Below are positions 22,493 through 36,824 of a stretch of 64,000 bases of DNA, piece by piece. The position numbers and the translations under genes were made by a program. Under the pieces are notes generated by a model. That model did no database searches. It was not told the DNA's origin and saw only the letters and a list, made by a program, of their open reading frames with translations. This DNA comes from Filosporella fistucella (taxonomy: Eukaryota; Ascomycota; Leotiomycetes; Helotiales). The stretch is from assembly GCA_030077755.1 (NCBI GenBank), contig JAQJZZ010000004.1, positions 248,001-312,000 of the forward strand, written 5' to 3'. Every line of letters starts with the position of its first letter. The first letter of the stretch is position 1.

Positions 22493-23908
22493 ATGGCAGC
22501 GTCACCAAATTCCCCTGAAGCGACTGCTCGTACGCAGACACCAACACGCAAGGTGACTGTCCCTGCACCCTCAAAGTTGCGAGATAGCTGCCACGCGTGT
22601 GCATCATCAAAAGTCAAGTGTCTCAAGGAGAAACCAACATGTTCCCGTTGTGCGAAACGCGGGGTCACTTGCCAATATTTTGTCACCAAGCGTGCTGGAC
22701 GTAAGCATGACAGTCAATCGAAGGCATCAAAGTCAACAAAGACAAATGGAGATTTGCATCTTCATTCTACAGACTGGTCTGCCATTCTGTCTACTTCTAC
22801 CGAAATGGATTACATGATGTCGCCAAACTTGATCCAACGAACTCCAGGGGTCAGCACATCTACAAGTTCCCTCGAGAGCTATCTTGATCTATTCACCCCA
22901 GCGGATGCATCACTCTCCTCAGTCTTCACGGCTCTCAGCTCCGGATTTGATGAGTTCTTTGCACCAACTATGACATATCCTCCACCAGACACATCCGAGC
23001 CCGACCCCATGAGCCAGTCTCAATCATTGTCCCGAGAAAGCAGTGGCAGTAGAAGTGCATTCGATTCGGATGAAGCTGCAGATGTGTTTGCGGCAGATGA
23101 TTCGCTTGTTAGTTTCGAAGAAGCAATATTCGATCTGCCACAGTTGTCACGGCCGCATCCTACCCCCGTCAGTCCAGGCTCACCGATGACAAACACTCCG
23201 CAGGATCATACTCTGGAATTATGGAGAGACTCTGAATGCTCATGTCTTGTACGAGCACTTGGCATTTTGAAGCAACTATCACCTATCACTTCGAAGTCCT
23301 GCTTGATCTTGAACGCAGACGGCAACGAAACGACCACAACCCACATACCTACAATCAAGACTGTCGTGGCGAAAAACGAGCTTACAATTGAAGCTGTCAG
23401 TAAGATGCTGCGTTGCTCGTGTTCAGATGATGGCTATCTTCTAACAATCATGTCTCTGATTGTCTTCAAGGTTTTAGGGTGGTATGCTGCTGCCGCTCGG
23501 GGGAACCCCACCAAAGAAGGCAATCAGAACCCTGCCAGCACAGAGCCTTCAGGGAGGCATCCATCATATACAGAGCGGGTCCTACAGTGTCCGGATGTGG
23601 TGGGTAGTTATTGTCTTGAAGGAGAAGACTTGGAGCGAATGGCAGCTCAATTGGTACTGAGCGAGCTTCATCGCGTTCAGCAGTTGGTAAACCAGTTATC
23701 GCAGAAGTTGAAAGATTTCAGAACAGATACGCAACAAATAAGTACCTCAGCTAATGGTGAAGACCGCAATCATAATTTGCTCGTGGATGGCAAGACGAAT
23801 TCTCCTTTTTCTACTGTAATGTTAGATCATTTAGAGTCTGATCTTCGGAAGCGCCTTCGCGTTTTGTCACTGAGGATCATTGAGATGTTGCGAGAGGAAT
23901 ATATTTGA
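22493..23908 (+). CDS. AflR-like Zn2Cys6 pathway regulator (471 aa)
   Basis: Single exon. The zinc cluster CHACASSKVKC...CSRCAKRGVTC (residues ~35-62) is followed by the QYFVTKRAGRKH linker typical of the AflR family (AflR, MdpE, GedR) and unlike general Zn2Cys6 factors. The middle is Ser/Pro/Asp-rich. The C-terminal half has the conserved AflR domain segments (LVRALGILKQL, then AVSKMLRCSCSDDGYLLTIMSLIVFKVLGWYAAAARG, then MAAQLVLSELHRVQQLVNQLSQKLK). The family activates aromatic polyketide clusters by binding TCG(N5)CGR sites, often with an AflS-type partner, which is present here at 40436. It is placed at the left edge of the cluster, head-to-tail with the convergent halogenase. Very likely the cluster-specific activator. 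Confidence 0.9.
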   Translation: MAASPNSPEATARTQTPTRKVTVPAPSKLRDSCHACASSKVKCLKEKPTCSRCAKRGVTCQYFVTKRAGRKHDSQSKASKSTKTNGDLHLHSTDWSAILSTSTEMDYMMSPNLIQRTPGVSTSTSSLESYLDLFTPADASLSSVFTALSSGFDEFFAPTMTYPPPDTSEPDPMSQSQSLSRESSGSRSAFDSDEAADVFAADDSLVSFEEAIFDLPQLSRPHPTPVSPGSPMTNTPQDHTLELWRDSECSCLVRALGILKQLSPITSKSCLILNADGNETTTTHIPTIKTVVAKNELTIEAVSKMLRCSCSDDGYLLTIMSLIVFKVLGWYAAAARGNPTKEGNQNPASTEPSGRHPSYTERVLQCPDVVGSYCLEGEDLERMAAQLVLSELHRVQQLVNQLSQKLKDFRTDTQQISTSANGEDRNHNLLVDGKTNSPFSTVMLDHLESDLRKRLRVLSLRIIEMLREEYI

Positions 23909-24109
23909 TATCGATCTAAACTTTGTATTATATTGAATCTTTCTCACCTTGATTGAACACAGCAATGATGGCTATAAAAATGTTTTTGTACATCATGCTG
24001 GAAAAGTTGGAGGAGTCACAAATCACAGTTCCAAGAAACAGCTCCAAACCTGAAGACACTAGAAGACCTTGACATTGAAAAGGGGATAAGTATTATAGCA
24101 CTACCGAGA

Positions 24110-26565
<2,456 letters not shown>

Positions 26566-27510
26566 TCATCGTCGCGTTGCTAAGATGACCTTCGCGGGGA
26601 ATCGACCCGCGACAAATCTCCCGTCCTTGAGAAGCTCCTCCAGCTCGGCCCAGAGTGTGTTGAAAGCTAAAGGCTCTATAACAGAGAATGGGAATGATCC
26701 GAAGTGCTCTTTGATCCACTTCAGATCCGCTTCAAAGCTCCAACCTTTTTCCCTCTCGAAGGTCACAACATCATTTGGGCCAGTATAGTTCGGCTCCAAA
26801 GGCGAATTAGAATACTCTGGCGGCAGCAGTCCAGTCAATCCGCCTTTTTCAACATTCAAGTGAATCCTCCTAGCTCCATGTATGAAAAGTTTATCGTCCA
26901 GAGGTGCAACATTGTAAAGACCCTGGCTCCTCCTCATCACTGCGATCGTCTGCTCTGGATCATCTGCTTTCGCCAACAATATTCTTCCTCCTTGATGGCA
27001 GATACGAGACCAAACATCTTGTACTGCGTCATCATCGAAGGTCGCGGGACCAAAGCCCGCGCCAACAAATGTACCACCTGGTTTCAGTTGCCTAGCAATT
27101 GCCTCCAGTGCCTCATTCTGATCCGGAAAATGTAAGACGTTGGTAGCGAACACCATGTCTACACTGCCAGCTGGGATATCATCGCTTTCCTCAATCTTGG
27201 CCGCTCTGTAGCTGAATCCTTCGCTGCCTAATCGATCCTGTGCGAGCTGTACATTTTCAGGAACGATATCTGAAACAATGACATGTTGGAATTTGGACCG
27301 CAGTCGATGAGCGTATGGGCCATTTCCAGCTCCTACATCATGAACGGTAACAAAACGCCCATTGTGATCATGGTGGTACTGGAAAATGCGTTCGAAGAAT
27401 GAGTCAGGGGCTCTCGGTCGACCTTTGAGATAGTTGCTCCAGAATATTTCATCGCGTGCGAATATGGCATCCTTCGAGCCTGTATCAACGACTGGAGAAA
27501 CTGAGCCCAT
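26566..27510 (-). CDS. SAM-dependent O-methyltransferase, paralogue 1 (314 aa)
   Basis: Single exon. Translation most likely starts at MGSVSPVVDT (27510), which aligns with the paralogue at 50793; the frame is open further upstream. Motif I is VHDVGAGNGPYAHRL, binding SAM. VIVSDIVPENVQLAQ follows with the acidic residue for ribose. VDMVFATNVLHFPD and LKPGGTFVGAGFGPA are motifs II/III. It belongs to the class I methyltransferase_11/25 group of trans-aconitate methyltransferase-like proteins used in geodin-type clusters, rather than the larger winged-helix OMT family. Likely step: O-methylation of emodin to questin, or of a ring-opened benzophenone carboxylate or phenol. Which of the two enzymes does which cannot be told from sequence. 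Confidence 0.85.
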   Translation of the reverse strand: MGSVSPVVDTGSKDAIFARDEIFWSNYLKGRPRAPDSFFERIFQYHHDHNGRFVTVHDVGAGNGPYAHRLRSKFQHVIVSDIVPENVQLAQDRLGSEGFSYRAAKIEESDDIPAGSVDMVFATNVLHFPDQNEALEAIARQLKPGGTFVGAGFGPATFDDDAVQDVWSRICHQGGRILLAKADDPEQTIAVMRRSQGLYNVAPLDDKLFIHGARRIHLNVEKGGLTGLLPPEYSNSPLEPNYTGPNDVVTFEREKGWSFEADLKWIKEHFGSFPFSVIEPLAFNTLWAELEELLKDGRFVAGRFPAKVILATRR

Positions 27511-27987
27511 ATTCACAATTGAAGATGTATTTCGTTTTGCCAAGAGACTGAAGCAATTTCTTGTATTCGTTCCATATGAATAGCACCCCAAGGAGCTGTT
27601 TTCCTTTGTGGAAGAGTCTGTCGGGCATGCCCTAGCACGGTTCTACAGTGCCATTCGGGAGTCATTTTCAGTTCTGTATTCCTGCCCCCTAGGATTTCGG
27701 AGACATGTCAGTTCACGTGTAACCATGGCGCGGAACCCGGAGGTGACTTCATGATTATCGGGGAGTAACTCGTGCGTCCGAGAGGTGTTATTTTACTTTC
27801 CCGATTTTTGCCTCTGTCACCTGAATTCCATAGAGCGAATATTGGAAAAGACTTTTGAAGGATATATCAGCGGAACCAACTAAAAGCGTCTTGGAGTTTG
27901 TTCAATGGTCACAAACACGAGCCATAATTGATAGAAGATCTGTGAACTAAGTACCAGAGGTTACGAGTTTGTTTCAAGTTTTCTAAT
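27511..27987. promoter_or_regulatory. Upstream region of methyltransferase 1
   Basis: 477 bp between the methyltransferase start and the stop of the anthrone oxygenase, both on the minus strand. GGATTTCGGA occurs at 27692-27701, a word also found upstream of other cluster genes. Confidence 0.35.
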
Positions 27988-28564
27988 CTAGGCGCGCAAG
28001 TCCTCCAGCGTCGCTGTCAAGCCAATTATCGCTCCCGCCAGTGGAAAGAATGAGCGAACGACATGCAACCATCCCCATCTAATTACAAGTTGTTGAACCG
28101 AGTTCAAAATCCCGTCTTTGGCCAACCCTTTGCTGCTCTGAGTATCCAAGTCAAATAATCTGCTATTCGTTGGCGCCATGACGATCCAAGTAAAAGGCAC
28201 CATGGTCACCGAAATGGCTCCGGCGATTGCATACACCCTCCATAATCTTTGCGATGCACGCTTGCTGAGTGCTATATACCCATACAACAAGAAAGTAGCA
28301 ACCGCCATTGATGGCATAACTTGATGGCCATAATGGTAAAGTCGAACCCACTGGCGCAGCAGCTGTGAAGCTTGGGTGTCAGTGTCCAAAAACACCCGAA
28401 CTGTCATCAATGAGATCCCCATCATGGCGCCTGGGTGACGGTCAGTAATCTTTAACCTCTATTTAACACAACCGTGCCAAGAGAGTTTGAATACCAGATA
28501 GAAATGAGCCCGTGATGACCGCAGTGGCTTGTGCAGCAGTGTGAGGGGGGTAATTCGGCCCCAT
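27988..28564 (-). CDS. DUF1772 anthrone oxygenase, GedH/HypC/TpcL type (170 aa)
   Basis: Two exons, 28564-28495 and 28430-27988 (513 nt), with a GTATTC...CAG intron. The start MGPNYPPHTA leads to the hallmark AVITGSFLSGAMMGISLMTV, typical of DUF1772. QWVRLYHYGHQVMPSMAVAT follows with the conserved His and Tyr residues, then hydrophobic membrane segments, the conserved WIVMAPTNSRL and the RWGWLHVVRSFFPLAGAIIG C-terminus. Members are small integral membrane, cofactor-poor oxygenases that turn anthrones into anthraquinones (emodin anthrone to emodin). The position between methyltransferase and thioesterase fits this step. Confidence 0.9.
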
Positions 28565-29166
28565 GACGTAGAACAGTGCAATGGAAGGCTTCCGCTAACG
28601 GTTGTATGTCGATGAAGTTTCAGGAGACAATATATCAGATAGGCGTAGAGATTCGTTTTCCATCTATAGATCAGTGCTTACATCATAAGCTCGGGAATGA
28701 TTTGGTTTCTGTCGGCCAACATAAACTGTCCGGAATGCCATCAAGTTGTCACAGCGTATAAGAACGAATAGAAACGGAGTCATCCCTTCTTTTGCCGTAT
28801 CCATTGGCCAGGCACGGGACTCTGATTCCCGAAATCCGACGTTTTTTGGTTTAGAGAAACAGAGCGATTATCGGTCTCCGTGCCTTCATGCCTTGATTAG
28901 CGAAGCGTTCGGCTAATTCGAACCCTTTTTCAGACATTCAACTTCAATCTTCCGCTCGCAGTTTACCCAGCTGGTTCGAAAATATCATCTCCAACGGTTC
29001 GTGGAATATGCTCTCAGAAGGGTGAAATGATTTACTCAAACTAGGTTTCAGGCGCTCACGTGACTTATCACCAAAATAGCTTGAAAGTGATTGAGGGTAT
29101 GCAGGTGATCAAGGTCGAAGAGTTGCGAGTTAGAAAGAGGGGATGTCATCAAAGCCATTGTAAAAT
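28565..29166. promoter_or_regulatory. Upstream region of anthrone oxygenase
   Basis: 602 bp. CCGAAATCCGA at 28829-28839 reads TCGGATTTCGG on the coding (minus) strand, one mismatch from the AflR consensus. No other gene. Confidence 0.4.
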
Positions 29167-30188
29167 CTAGATTATTGAGAACCACTTCTTCTCTCCTCCA
29201 CGCATCTCAAATGCCACTTTGTCATCCTCCGCAAGCTTCCGCAACACCTCGTCAATAAATGGCTCTAATGCCAGTTCAGTCACCTCTCTGTCGAGCCCAT
29301 CCCCGTACAACATAGCCACCAGTTTTTTCACTGTTACGCTGCCTTTCCCAACTCCCAATTTTCTCTCTTCCGCCCTGATCCGATTCAGAGTTTGCAAAAC
29401 CTGTCTCTCACGTCTCAACTTTTGTGCTAATTCCCCAGAAATCTTGCTCTGAAGGTCTGCGATGACTTCTCCATGCGCAGGATATCCTATAGAACAGTTT
29501 TTGGACTGCATGATTCGAAGCGATGACATCCAGAGACTTAGTAACTCAACCGCACTTGTCCCGTGCCCGAGAACGTTGTCGCCAGTAAACATGGCGTTTT
29601 CCTCTTCAAGTATAAAACACATGTGGTCGTGAGAGTGTCCGGGAGAATGAACTGCTCTGACAGTCGCGCCCTCAACTTTAAAAATTTGACCATCTGCAAT
29701 TGGCTTCTGGCCTTTCCCTGGACTATGTTTGTATATAGAATTGGTCAGGTGTGGGTATAGGTTAAGAAGCTGAGGAACACCACCAGTGTGATCACCATGC
29801 CAGTGAGTAAGTAGGACATGGGATAGGGCGAACGAAGAGGAGGCGAGAGTAGAAGCAATTAAATCTGCCCATTCTGGGATACCTTGTCCGGTATCGATGA
29901 TTAGTCTATGGATACCAGTACCGACAATGTAAGTATTCGTTCCTTGGAGCGTGAACTGTAAAAACGATCAATATTATCCTTTCATCTACTCATTGCTCAT
30001 ATTCACATCCTCTGACAGATTATTTTTCATACCTTTCCTCGGTTTTGACCTAGAACCCGTATTACACGGGGACTCAACTGCTCAACATCCTGGATTTTAG
30101 GCAAACGCTCTTGCTGAATATCCAAGTAGTTTTCAAATACGCAAATATTCAGGGCCTTGTTGATTTGACGGTAACCTCCCCGACTCAT
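29167..30188 (-). CDS. Metallo-beta-lactamase-type thioesterase, GedB/MdpF/AptB type (314 aa)
   Basis: Exons 30188-30033 and 29955-29167 are in phase (945 nt). The start is MSRGGYRQINKALNICVFEN, a typical opening of this family. FTLQGTNTYIVGTG begins exon 2. The zinc-binding motif THWHGDHTGG (HxHxDH) is near residue 105. Further ligands lie in HSPGHSHDHM, FTGDNVLGHG and GYPAHGE. In atrochrysone-type pathways this separate enzyme hydrolyses the thioester of the ACP-bound polyketide because the PKS has no TE domain; the PKS next door indeed lacks one. It is transcribed divergently from the PKS across 453 bp, which suggests shared control. Confidence 0.93.
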
Positions 30189-30641
30189 TGTTGAAATTTT
30201 GAATCGCTGCCAAAAATTTGGTGAGGTTTTGCACCAGGAGTCCAGTGGAAGGAATCAAAGATGAAATGCTCGCCCTAGGTGAAACAACTCAAGTGATTCG
30301 ACATCTGGCTCGATCATACTCGCTGAAATTCAATCTGCGGTTCGGGCCGACCACTCTGTCTCCGAGTCTTCTTCCCCAGCCTTTGCCGAACGCCATTGAC
30401 ATGTGCGGGCACCGAGCTCTTCAAATTCTTCCGGTACCAGTCGTTGATATGCATCTGTGAAGCGAAATCCAGCAATTGGTACTTGTCCGTGATGTAAAAA
30501 CTCCAGAGTATTATCAAAACCTGCTACAGCAGCCTCCCTTATCCTTGAGACTGTGGCTAGTTCAGCAGACAAGCATTACCAAAAGAATTTCAATCTTGTA
30601 CAGGAGCTTTACGAAGAGATCTTTCACTCTTCTCGCTCACA
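30189..30641. promoter_or_regulatory. Shared divergent promoter of thioesterase and PKS
   Basis: 453 bp between the two start codons. It has a CGGTTCGGGCCG stretch at 30338-30349, a zinc-cluster-like site with CGG and CCG triplets. No exact TCG(N5)CGA site was found in it. Confidence 0.5.
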
Positions 30642-33600
30642 ATGGTTCAAGACGGTACTTTCTCGGCAACACCGTCTTCAGATTCTGGAGTGGAGTATCG
30701 CAAGATGAAGCTCGCCTATTTCAGCAACGAATTTCCTCATGGTGACTTACAAGAACTCTTGCGACGTTTGCATACACACAGTAAAGATAAAAAACACAAA
30801 ATTCTCGCAAACTTCTTGGAAGAAGCAACTTCGGTAATTCGAAAGGAAATTCGATCTTTGCCGCTCGCGACAAGGTCGCTTATCCCGCCATTTCTATCGA
30901 TCCTCAACCTTGCAGATTATCCTGAGCTACGTAGAGGACCTCCACTTTGCGGGGCAATTGATGGTGTGCTCTTAGTATTGGTACAGTTGGCGGCATTCAT
31001 AGGGTAAGGAAACCTCCTAGCAGAGACTTTGCCTTGTAGTATATTCTAAAATGCATCACAGCTATTACGAAATTCACACCGAGGAGTTCCAATTTGCCTC
31101 TTCAAACTCTAGTCTAGCCGGACTTGGAATTGGTCTTCTGGCAACTGCCGCTATTGCAGTATCACCGAGTTTGGTTGACATTCCAGTTGCTGGCGCTGAG
31201 GTTATACGCATTGCTTTCAGACTGGGCATATTGGTAGACGAAGTTTCACAAAATTTACACAAGCACGACTTGTTAGACAAAGGACCTCCCGACTCATGGG
31301 CCTATGTTATCCCAGATGTCACACCAGGAGAAGTTCAAAGTGAACTCGATGCAATACAGATTGAAGGCGTAAGTCATGACGTCTTAGCATTTTCTTTCTT
31401 TTTTGTTTTCTTTGACGGCAAGCTAATATCGTTGCAGAAAACTCCAGAGAGCAGCAAAATCTTCATCAGCGCATTAAGCAAAACTTCAGTCACTATAAGC
31501 GGACCACCCGTGAGACTGAGAACAATCTTTCGAACTTCCGACTTCTTCCGAGACCGGAAATTTGTCACCCTGCCTGTGTACGGCGGCTTGTGCCATGCAA
31601 ACCATATATACAATCACCGAAATGTCGAGACTGTTGTTCAAACAAGTTCACTAGACCTTGGAACGGTCCCTTATTCTCCGAGGATACCGATATTCTCGAC
31701 AAGCACAGGGAAAGAATTCGAAGCTCTAAGCGTAACACAGCTCTTTGGACTTATAATTTCTGAAATTCTCACACAGCAGATTCAATGGAGCAACGTGGTC
31801 GATGGTGTGGTGCAGCGGGCATACGATGGAGCAGCTTCTGAGCTGCAAGTACTTGTGTTCGGGATATCACTCCCAATTCATGACCTCGTGGACGCATTGC
31901 AATCAGAATTGAAAGAAGTGAAAGCCACCACACACGATCTCATACCGTGGATCGGGGAAATTTCGACAGCTGAAAACCCGAGAGGACCATTACAGTCCAA
32001 AATAGCTATTGTTGGAATGTCGTGTAGGTTGCCTGGGGGAGCAACAGACACAGATAAGTTCTGGGATCTCTTGGAAAAAGGTTTAGACGTTCACCGGAAA
32101 ATTCCACCTGACCGTTTTGATGTGGATTCGCACTTCGATCCTGCTGGAAAGCGCGTCAACGCAAGCCACACTCCCTATGGCTGCTTCATCGAGGATCCTG
32201 GACTCTTTGATGCTCCATTTTTCAACATGTCGCCTCGTGAAGCACAGCAAACTGATCCGATGCAAAGACTTGCACTCGTAACGGCTTATGAGGCACTCGA
32301 AAGAGCTGGGTATGTGGCGAATCGAACGGCTGCAACCAATTTACATCGCATTGGGACGTTCTATGGGCAAGCTAGTGATGATTATCGAGAAGTAAACACA
32401 GCGCAGGAGATCAGCACATATTTCATCCCAGGAGGTTGTCGAGCCTTTGGACCTGGAAGAATTAATTATTTCTTCAAGTTTTCGGGTCCCAGTTACAGTA
32501 TTGACACAGCTTGCTCGTCAAGCTTGGCAACAATACAGGTACGTGAGCATCTAGTATCAGGTAATTGAAGCGTTTATCTGATTCCAATTAGGTCGCCTGT
32601 ACATCTCTTTGGAATGGGGATACGGACACCGTCGTGGCGGGAGGGATGAATGTTTTGACCAATTCCGATGCGTTTGCAGGCCTGAGTCATGGACATTTCC
32701 TCTCCAAGACACCCAATGCTTGTAAAACTTGGGATGCGGAAGCCGATGGATACTGCCGAGCAGATGGTATTGGTTCAATTGTGATGAAACGGCTCGAGGA
32801 TGCTGAAGCAGACAACGACAATATTCTTGGCGTCATCCTTGGAGCTGGGACAAACCATTCCGCAGAAGCAATCTCAATCACACACCCCCATGCCGGTGCA
32901 CAATCCTATCTGTCAAGACAAGTTTTAAGCAGTGCGGGTATTGATCCTCTGGAGGTCAGCTTCGTCGAAATGCATGGCACAGGGACACAAGCTGGCGATT
33001 CCGTGGAAATTCAATCTGTCTCTGAAGTTTTTGCCCCACTTACGAGACGTCGTAGCTCCAAGCAACCGCTGTATATTGGTGCTGTAAAATCAAATGTAGG
33101 CCATGGTGAAGCTGTTGCTGGAGTGACGGCATTGCTCAAGGTTCTACTTATGTTGCAGAAAAATGCAATTCCGCCACATGTCGGTATCAAAACTAAAATC
33201 AATCCAGGATTCCCGAACGATTTGGATAAGAGGAATCTACACATCCCATATTCAAGAGTAGACTGGCCACGTGTACCCGGACGGAGACGCATCGCTGCTG
33301 TGAACAACTTCAGTGCTGCTGGCGGCAACTCGACAATTTTGATTGAAGAAGCGCCATTTAGAGAAGTCACTGCGTTGGATCCACGCCCACAGCACTTGAT
33401 CGCAGTATCTGCTAAGAGTAAAGCTTCTCTGAAAGGAAATTTGGAAAGACTGATTTCTTACTTGGAGGCCAATCCAGGTGTTTCGCTGTCCGACCTTTCG
33501 TATACAACGACAGCCCGTCGGTACCACCACAACCATAGAGTCGCGATCCCAACATCTGACCTTGATCATCTGAAGGCACAGCTTCATTCCCAACTCCAGA

Positions 33601-36290
33601 CTCTTGACTCTCACAAACCAATACCAGCAACTGGACACCCGCTAATCGCCTTTGCATTTACTGGGCAAGGTGCATCCTATCAATCGAGCCACTTGGAATT
33701 ATTTCACGAATCAACATTTTTCCGATCTCAACTCGCATATCTGGACATTCTCGCACAAACTCAAGGATTTCCGTCTTTCATCCCTGCAATAGATGGAACC
33801 CATTCAAGAGACTATGTTCATTTACCTGTCATCACTCAAATTGCTCTGGTCGCAACAGAAATCGCCCTTGCAAAATACTGGGAATCAATTGGACTGAAGG
33901 CAGAGGTAGTTGTAGGTCATAGTTTGGGAGAATATGCAGCTCTGCACGTTGCAGGTGTTCTCTCAGCCAGCGATGCCATTTTCCTGGTAGGAAAACGAGC
34001 ACAGATCCTGGAAAGGAAGTGCCAGAGTGGCAGCCACAAGATGATGGCGGTTCGTGGGTCAGTCGCTCAGATCCAGGACATCATCGGAGACAAACCATAC
34101 GAGATTGCGTGCATCAATGGGCCAAAAGAGACCGTCCTCAGCGGAACAAGAGAGGAAATTGACGCAATATCAGCGCCATTAGAAGCAGAAGGGTACAAGT
34201 GTTTCGGTCTAAATGTTTCATTTGCTTTTCATTCAGCCCAAACAGATCCAATACTGGACGACTTCGAGGACATTGCGAAGCTTATCAATTTTCAGCCTCC
34301 CACCCTACCAATCATCTCTCCATTACTGGGTAAGGTAATTTTCGATGACAAGACAGTCAATGCAGAATATCTGAGGAGAGCAACAAGGGAAACCGTCAAT
34401 TTTGTTGCTGCTCTCGAAGCTGCGAAGAGAATCTCAACCATCGATGAGACAACTGCCTGGATTGAGATTGGTCCACATCCAGTCTCAGTAGGCTTTGTCA
34501 GATCCACCTTGAAGACGGTCAACGCTGCAGTCCCCTCTCTTCGAAGGGGCGAAAATAATTGGAGTACGCTGACACAAAGTCTGTGCACGCTGCATTTGGC
34601 TGGTGTTGAGGTTTGGTGGAGTGAATTCCATCGCCAATTCGAGGGAGCTCTTAGACTTTTGGACCTGCCGACATATAGTTGGAACAACAAAAACTACTGG
34701 ATTCAATACAACGGTGATTGGGCACTGACGAAAGGAAACACGTTCTATGACGCAGAAAAGGGCTTGACGAGTTCCAAAGCGGCGCATTTGCCACAGTCGA
34801 ATTTGAAAACCTCAACAGTCCACCAAGTAGTCGAAGAATTCTTTCATGAAAATGAGGCAAAAGTAGTCGTACAGTCCGATCTGATGCATCCAGATTTCTA
34901 TGCAGCAGCTTATGGGCACAAGATGAATGGGTGCGGTGTGGTGACGTCGGTGAGTTGGCTATACGATGATATGACTTGAAAAGGGGCTCGCTAACGAAAC
35001 TGCATTTAGTCCATCCACGCCGACATTGTCTTTACTATCGGCCGGTATATCTACGAAAAGCTTAAGGGAGTGACCAAATCAGTTGGAATAAATGTTGCAA
35101 ATCTTGTTGTTGTGAAAGGTCTCGTGGCTCAGAAAAACACAAAAACACCTCAAATCATCCAAGTATCCGCGACAACTGGAAACATTCAATCCGGAGTTGT
35201 GGATTTGGAATGGCACAATGTTCGGCAAGATGGATCAATCGATGAGCCTTTCGCCAGTGCCAATATCTACTACGGAGATACTAGTGAATGGCTGAGCTCC
35301 TGGATCCCTACAACACATCTTGTTCAACGCTGCATCCAGACACTTGAACGCTTGGCCGAGGAAGGAATCGCAAACAGATTCTCGCACAACATGGCTTACC
35401 GACTTTTTGCAAACAATCTTGTCGATTATGCCGAAAAGTATCGTGGGATGCAGACAGTGGTGCTGCATGACCTCGAGGCTTTTGCAGATATCAAGCTTTC
35501 GAAGGACTCAGGAGGAACCTGGACAATTCCACCATTCTTCATTGACAGTGTTGCTCATCTTGCTGGATTCATCATGAATGTGTCTGATTCAATTGACACG
35601 AAGACAAACTTTTGTGTAACGCCAGGTTGGAATTCAATGCGTTTTGCGCGTCCGCTTGTTGCAGGAAGCAAATACAGGTCTTATGTCAAGATGATACCTA
35701 CAGTTGAAGACCCTACTGTCTACTTGGGAGATGTCTACATTCTACAAGACGACATTATCATTGGAAATGTGGGTGGAATCAAGTTTAGGAGGTATCCACG
35801 CCTCCTTCTCAACCGTTTCTTTTCGGCACCTGACGACCAGGGGTCCACACATACCGCCACTGCTGGCACACACAGTGAGCAACTGGGCATCAAGATCGAC
35901 AAACATTCTCAAAGAGTTGAAGTAACATCTGGAGAGTCACGTGAGACGAATGCAGGGCAATCAGTTTCTCCACCATCCACGAATGTGAATGTTTCGGGGT
36001 TTTCGAGCAACACTCCGATCACAGATAATAGGAGCACTCCTGCAATCTCTACGGTCCCTGATAGCACAGCTGAAAAGGCCATCGCACTGATAGCAAACGA
36101 AGCAGCTTTGGAAGTTGCAGATTTGCAAGAAGGAGCCACCTTTTCAAGCTTGGGAATTGACAGCCTCATGAGCTTGGTCATCGCAGAAAAATTCAGGGAC
36201 GAACTTGGCGTCACAATTTCAGGAAGTTTGTTTTTAGAGTACCCAACTGTTGGAGATTTGAAGTCTTGGCTGTCAGAGTATTACAGTTGA
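30642..36290 (+). CDS. Non-reducing polyketide synthase, SAT-KS-AT-PT-ACP, no TE (atrochrysone carboxylic acid synthase type; 1802 aa)
   Basis: Five exons (30642-31003, 31062-31368, 31438-32538, 32592-34949, 35010-36290) total 5409 nt. SAT spans residues ~20-380. KS runs from ~410 with active Cys in DTACSSS (~581), and His in [11 protein letters not shown] and [14 protein letters not shown] carries [10 protein letters not shown] (~1033). The PT domain has the catalytic His in GHKMNGCGV (~1365) and the Asp in [10 protein letters not shown] (~1552). One ACP has LGIDSLMS (~1759). The protein stops about 40 residues after that Ser, with no TE, methyltransferase or reductase. Family knowledge: such enzymes make an octaketide released by the partner beta-lactamase enzyme as atrochrysone carboxylic acid. 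The SAT Cys appears replaced ([12 protein letters not shown]). The second intron is stop-free and in frame. Confidence 0.95.
31369..31437 (+). other. Stop-free in-frame intron inside the PKS SAT region
   Basis: GTAAGT at 31369 to a TTGCAG acceptor ending at 31437. It is 69 nt, a multiple of three, with no stop. Its translation would be a hydrophobic Phe-rich run ([12 protein letters not shown]) that does not fit a SAT domain, so I treat it as an intron. Gene callers may read through it. Confidence 0.75.
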
Positions 36291-36824
36291 GAGACACAAG
36301 GACCGCCAGTGTGGAAATTCGTTTCTGTTAGAACAGTAGCTAGAATGTTATTTATTTGGTCTTTTATTTCCCTCTAGATCGTTCAAAACTTCAATTTAGC
36401 TAATGGCTATGAACAAGGTTTAATTTTGATATCGTTTCAATGATTGTTGCAATGAGGAGAATTGAGTCGATGGGTGGCTGAGCCTGGTTTCGTGCCAAGC
36501 CCGAAGCATCGCTCCATCCCACCCGGGACAAAATATTCCTGACTCAGGTTCGAAGGCTCTATGTGAGCTTTAGAACTAACTTTGCTGAGAATTGAATGGG
36601 GGGGATTCTTCCCCACAATCGGTGATCAGGGTAGGAGGGGGGCTCGGGACATTAAAGGAACCCGAAGGATGATATCGGAATTAGGAGGCTACCAATCTCC
36701 CTCGCGATTCGGGGACGTATGCCCGAAACCCATGGCTCTCTGCACAGGTAGCCTCTGCTTTACAATGACAATTAATTCAATCCAGGAGACTTTGCAATCC
36801 CCTGATCGTTGCAACTTCTCCAAC
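36291..36824. promoter_or_regulatory. PKS 3' flank and EthD-gene promoter
   Basis: 534 bp between two plus-strand genes. The open frame running through 36582-36824 is an upstream extension of the EthD frame, judged untranslated. Confidence 0.4.

Noticed and set aside
26566..27591. Longer 341-aa start for methyltransferase 1
   Set aside because: The extra N-terminal 27 residues have no counterpart in the paralogue; MGSVSPVV at 27510 fits better.
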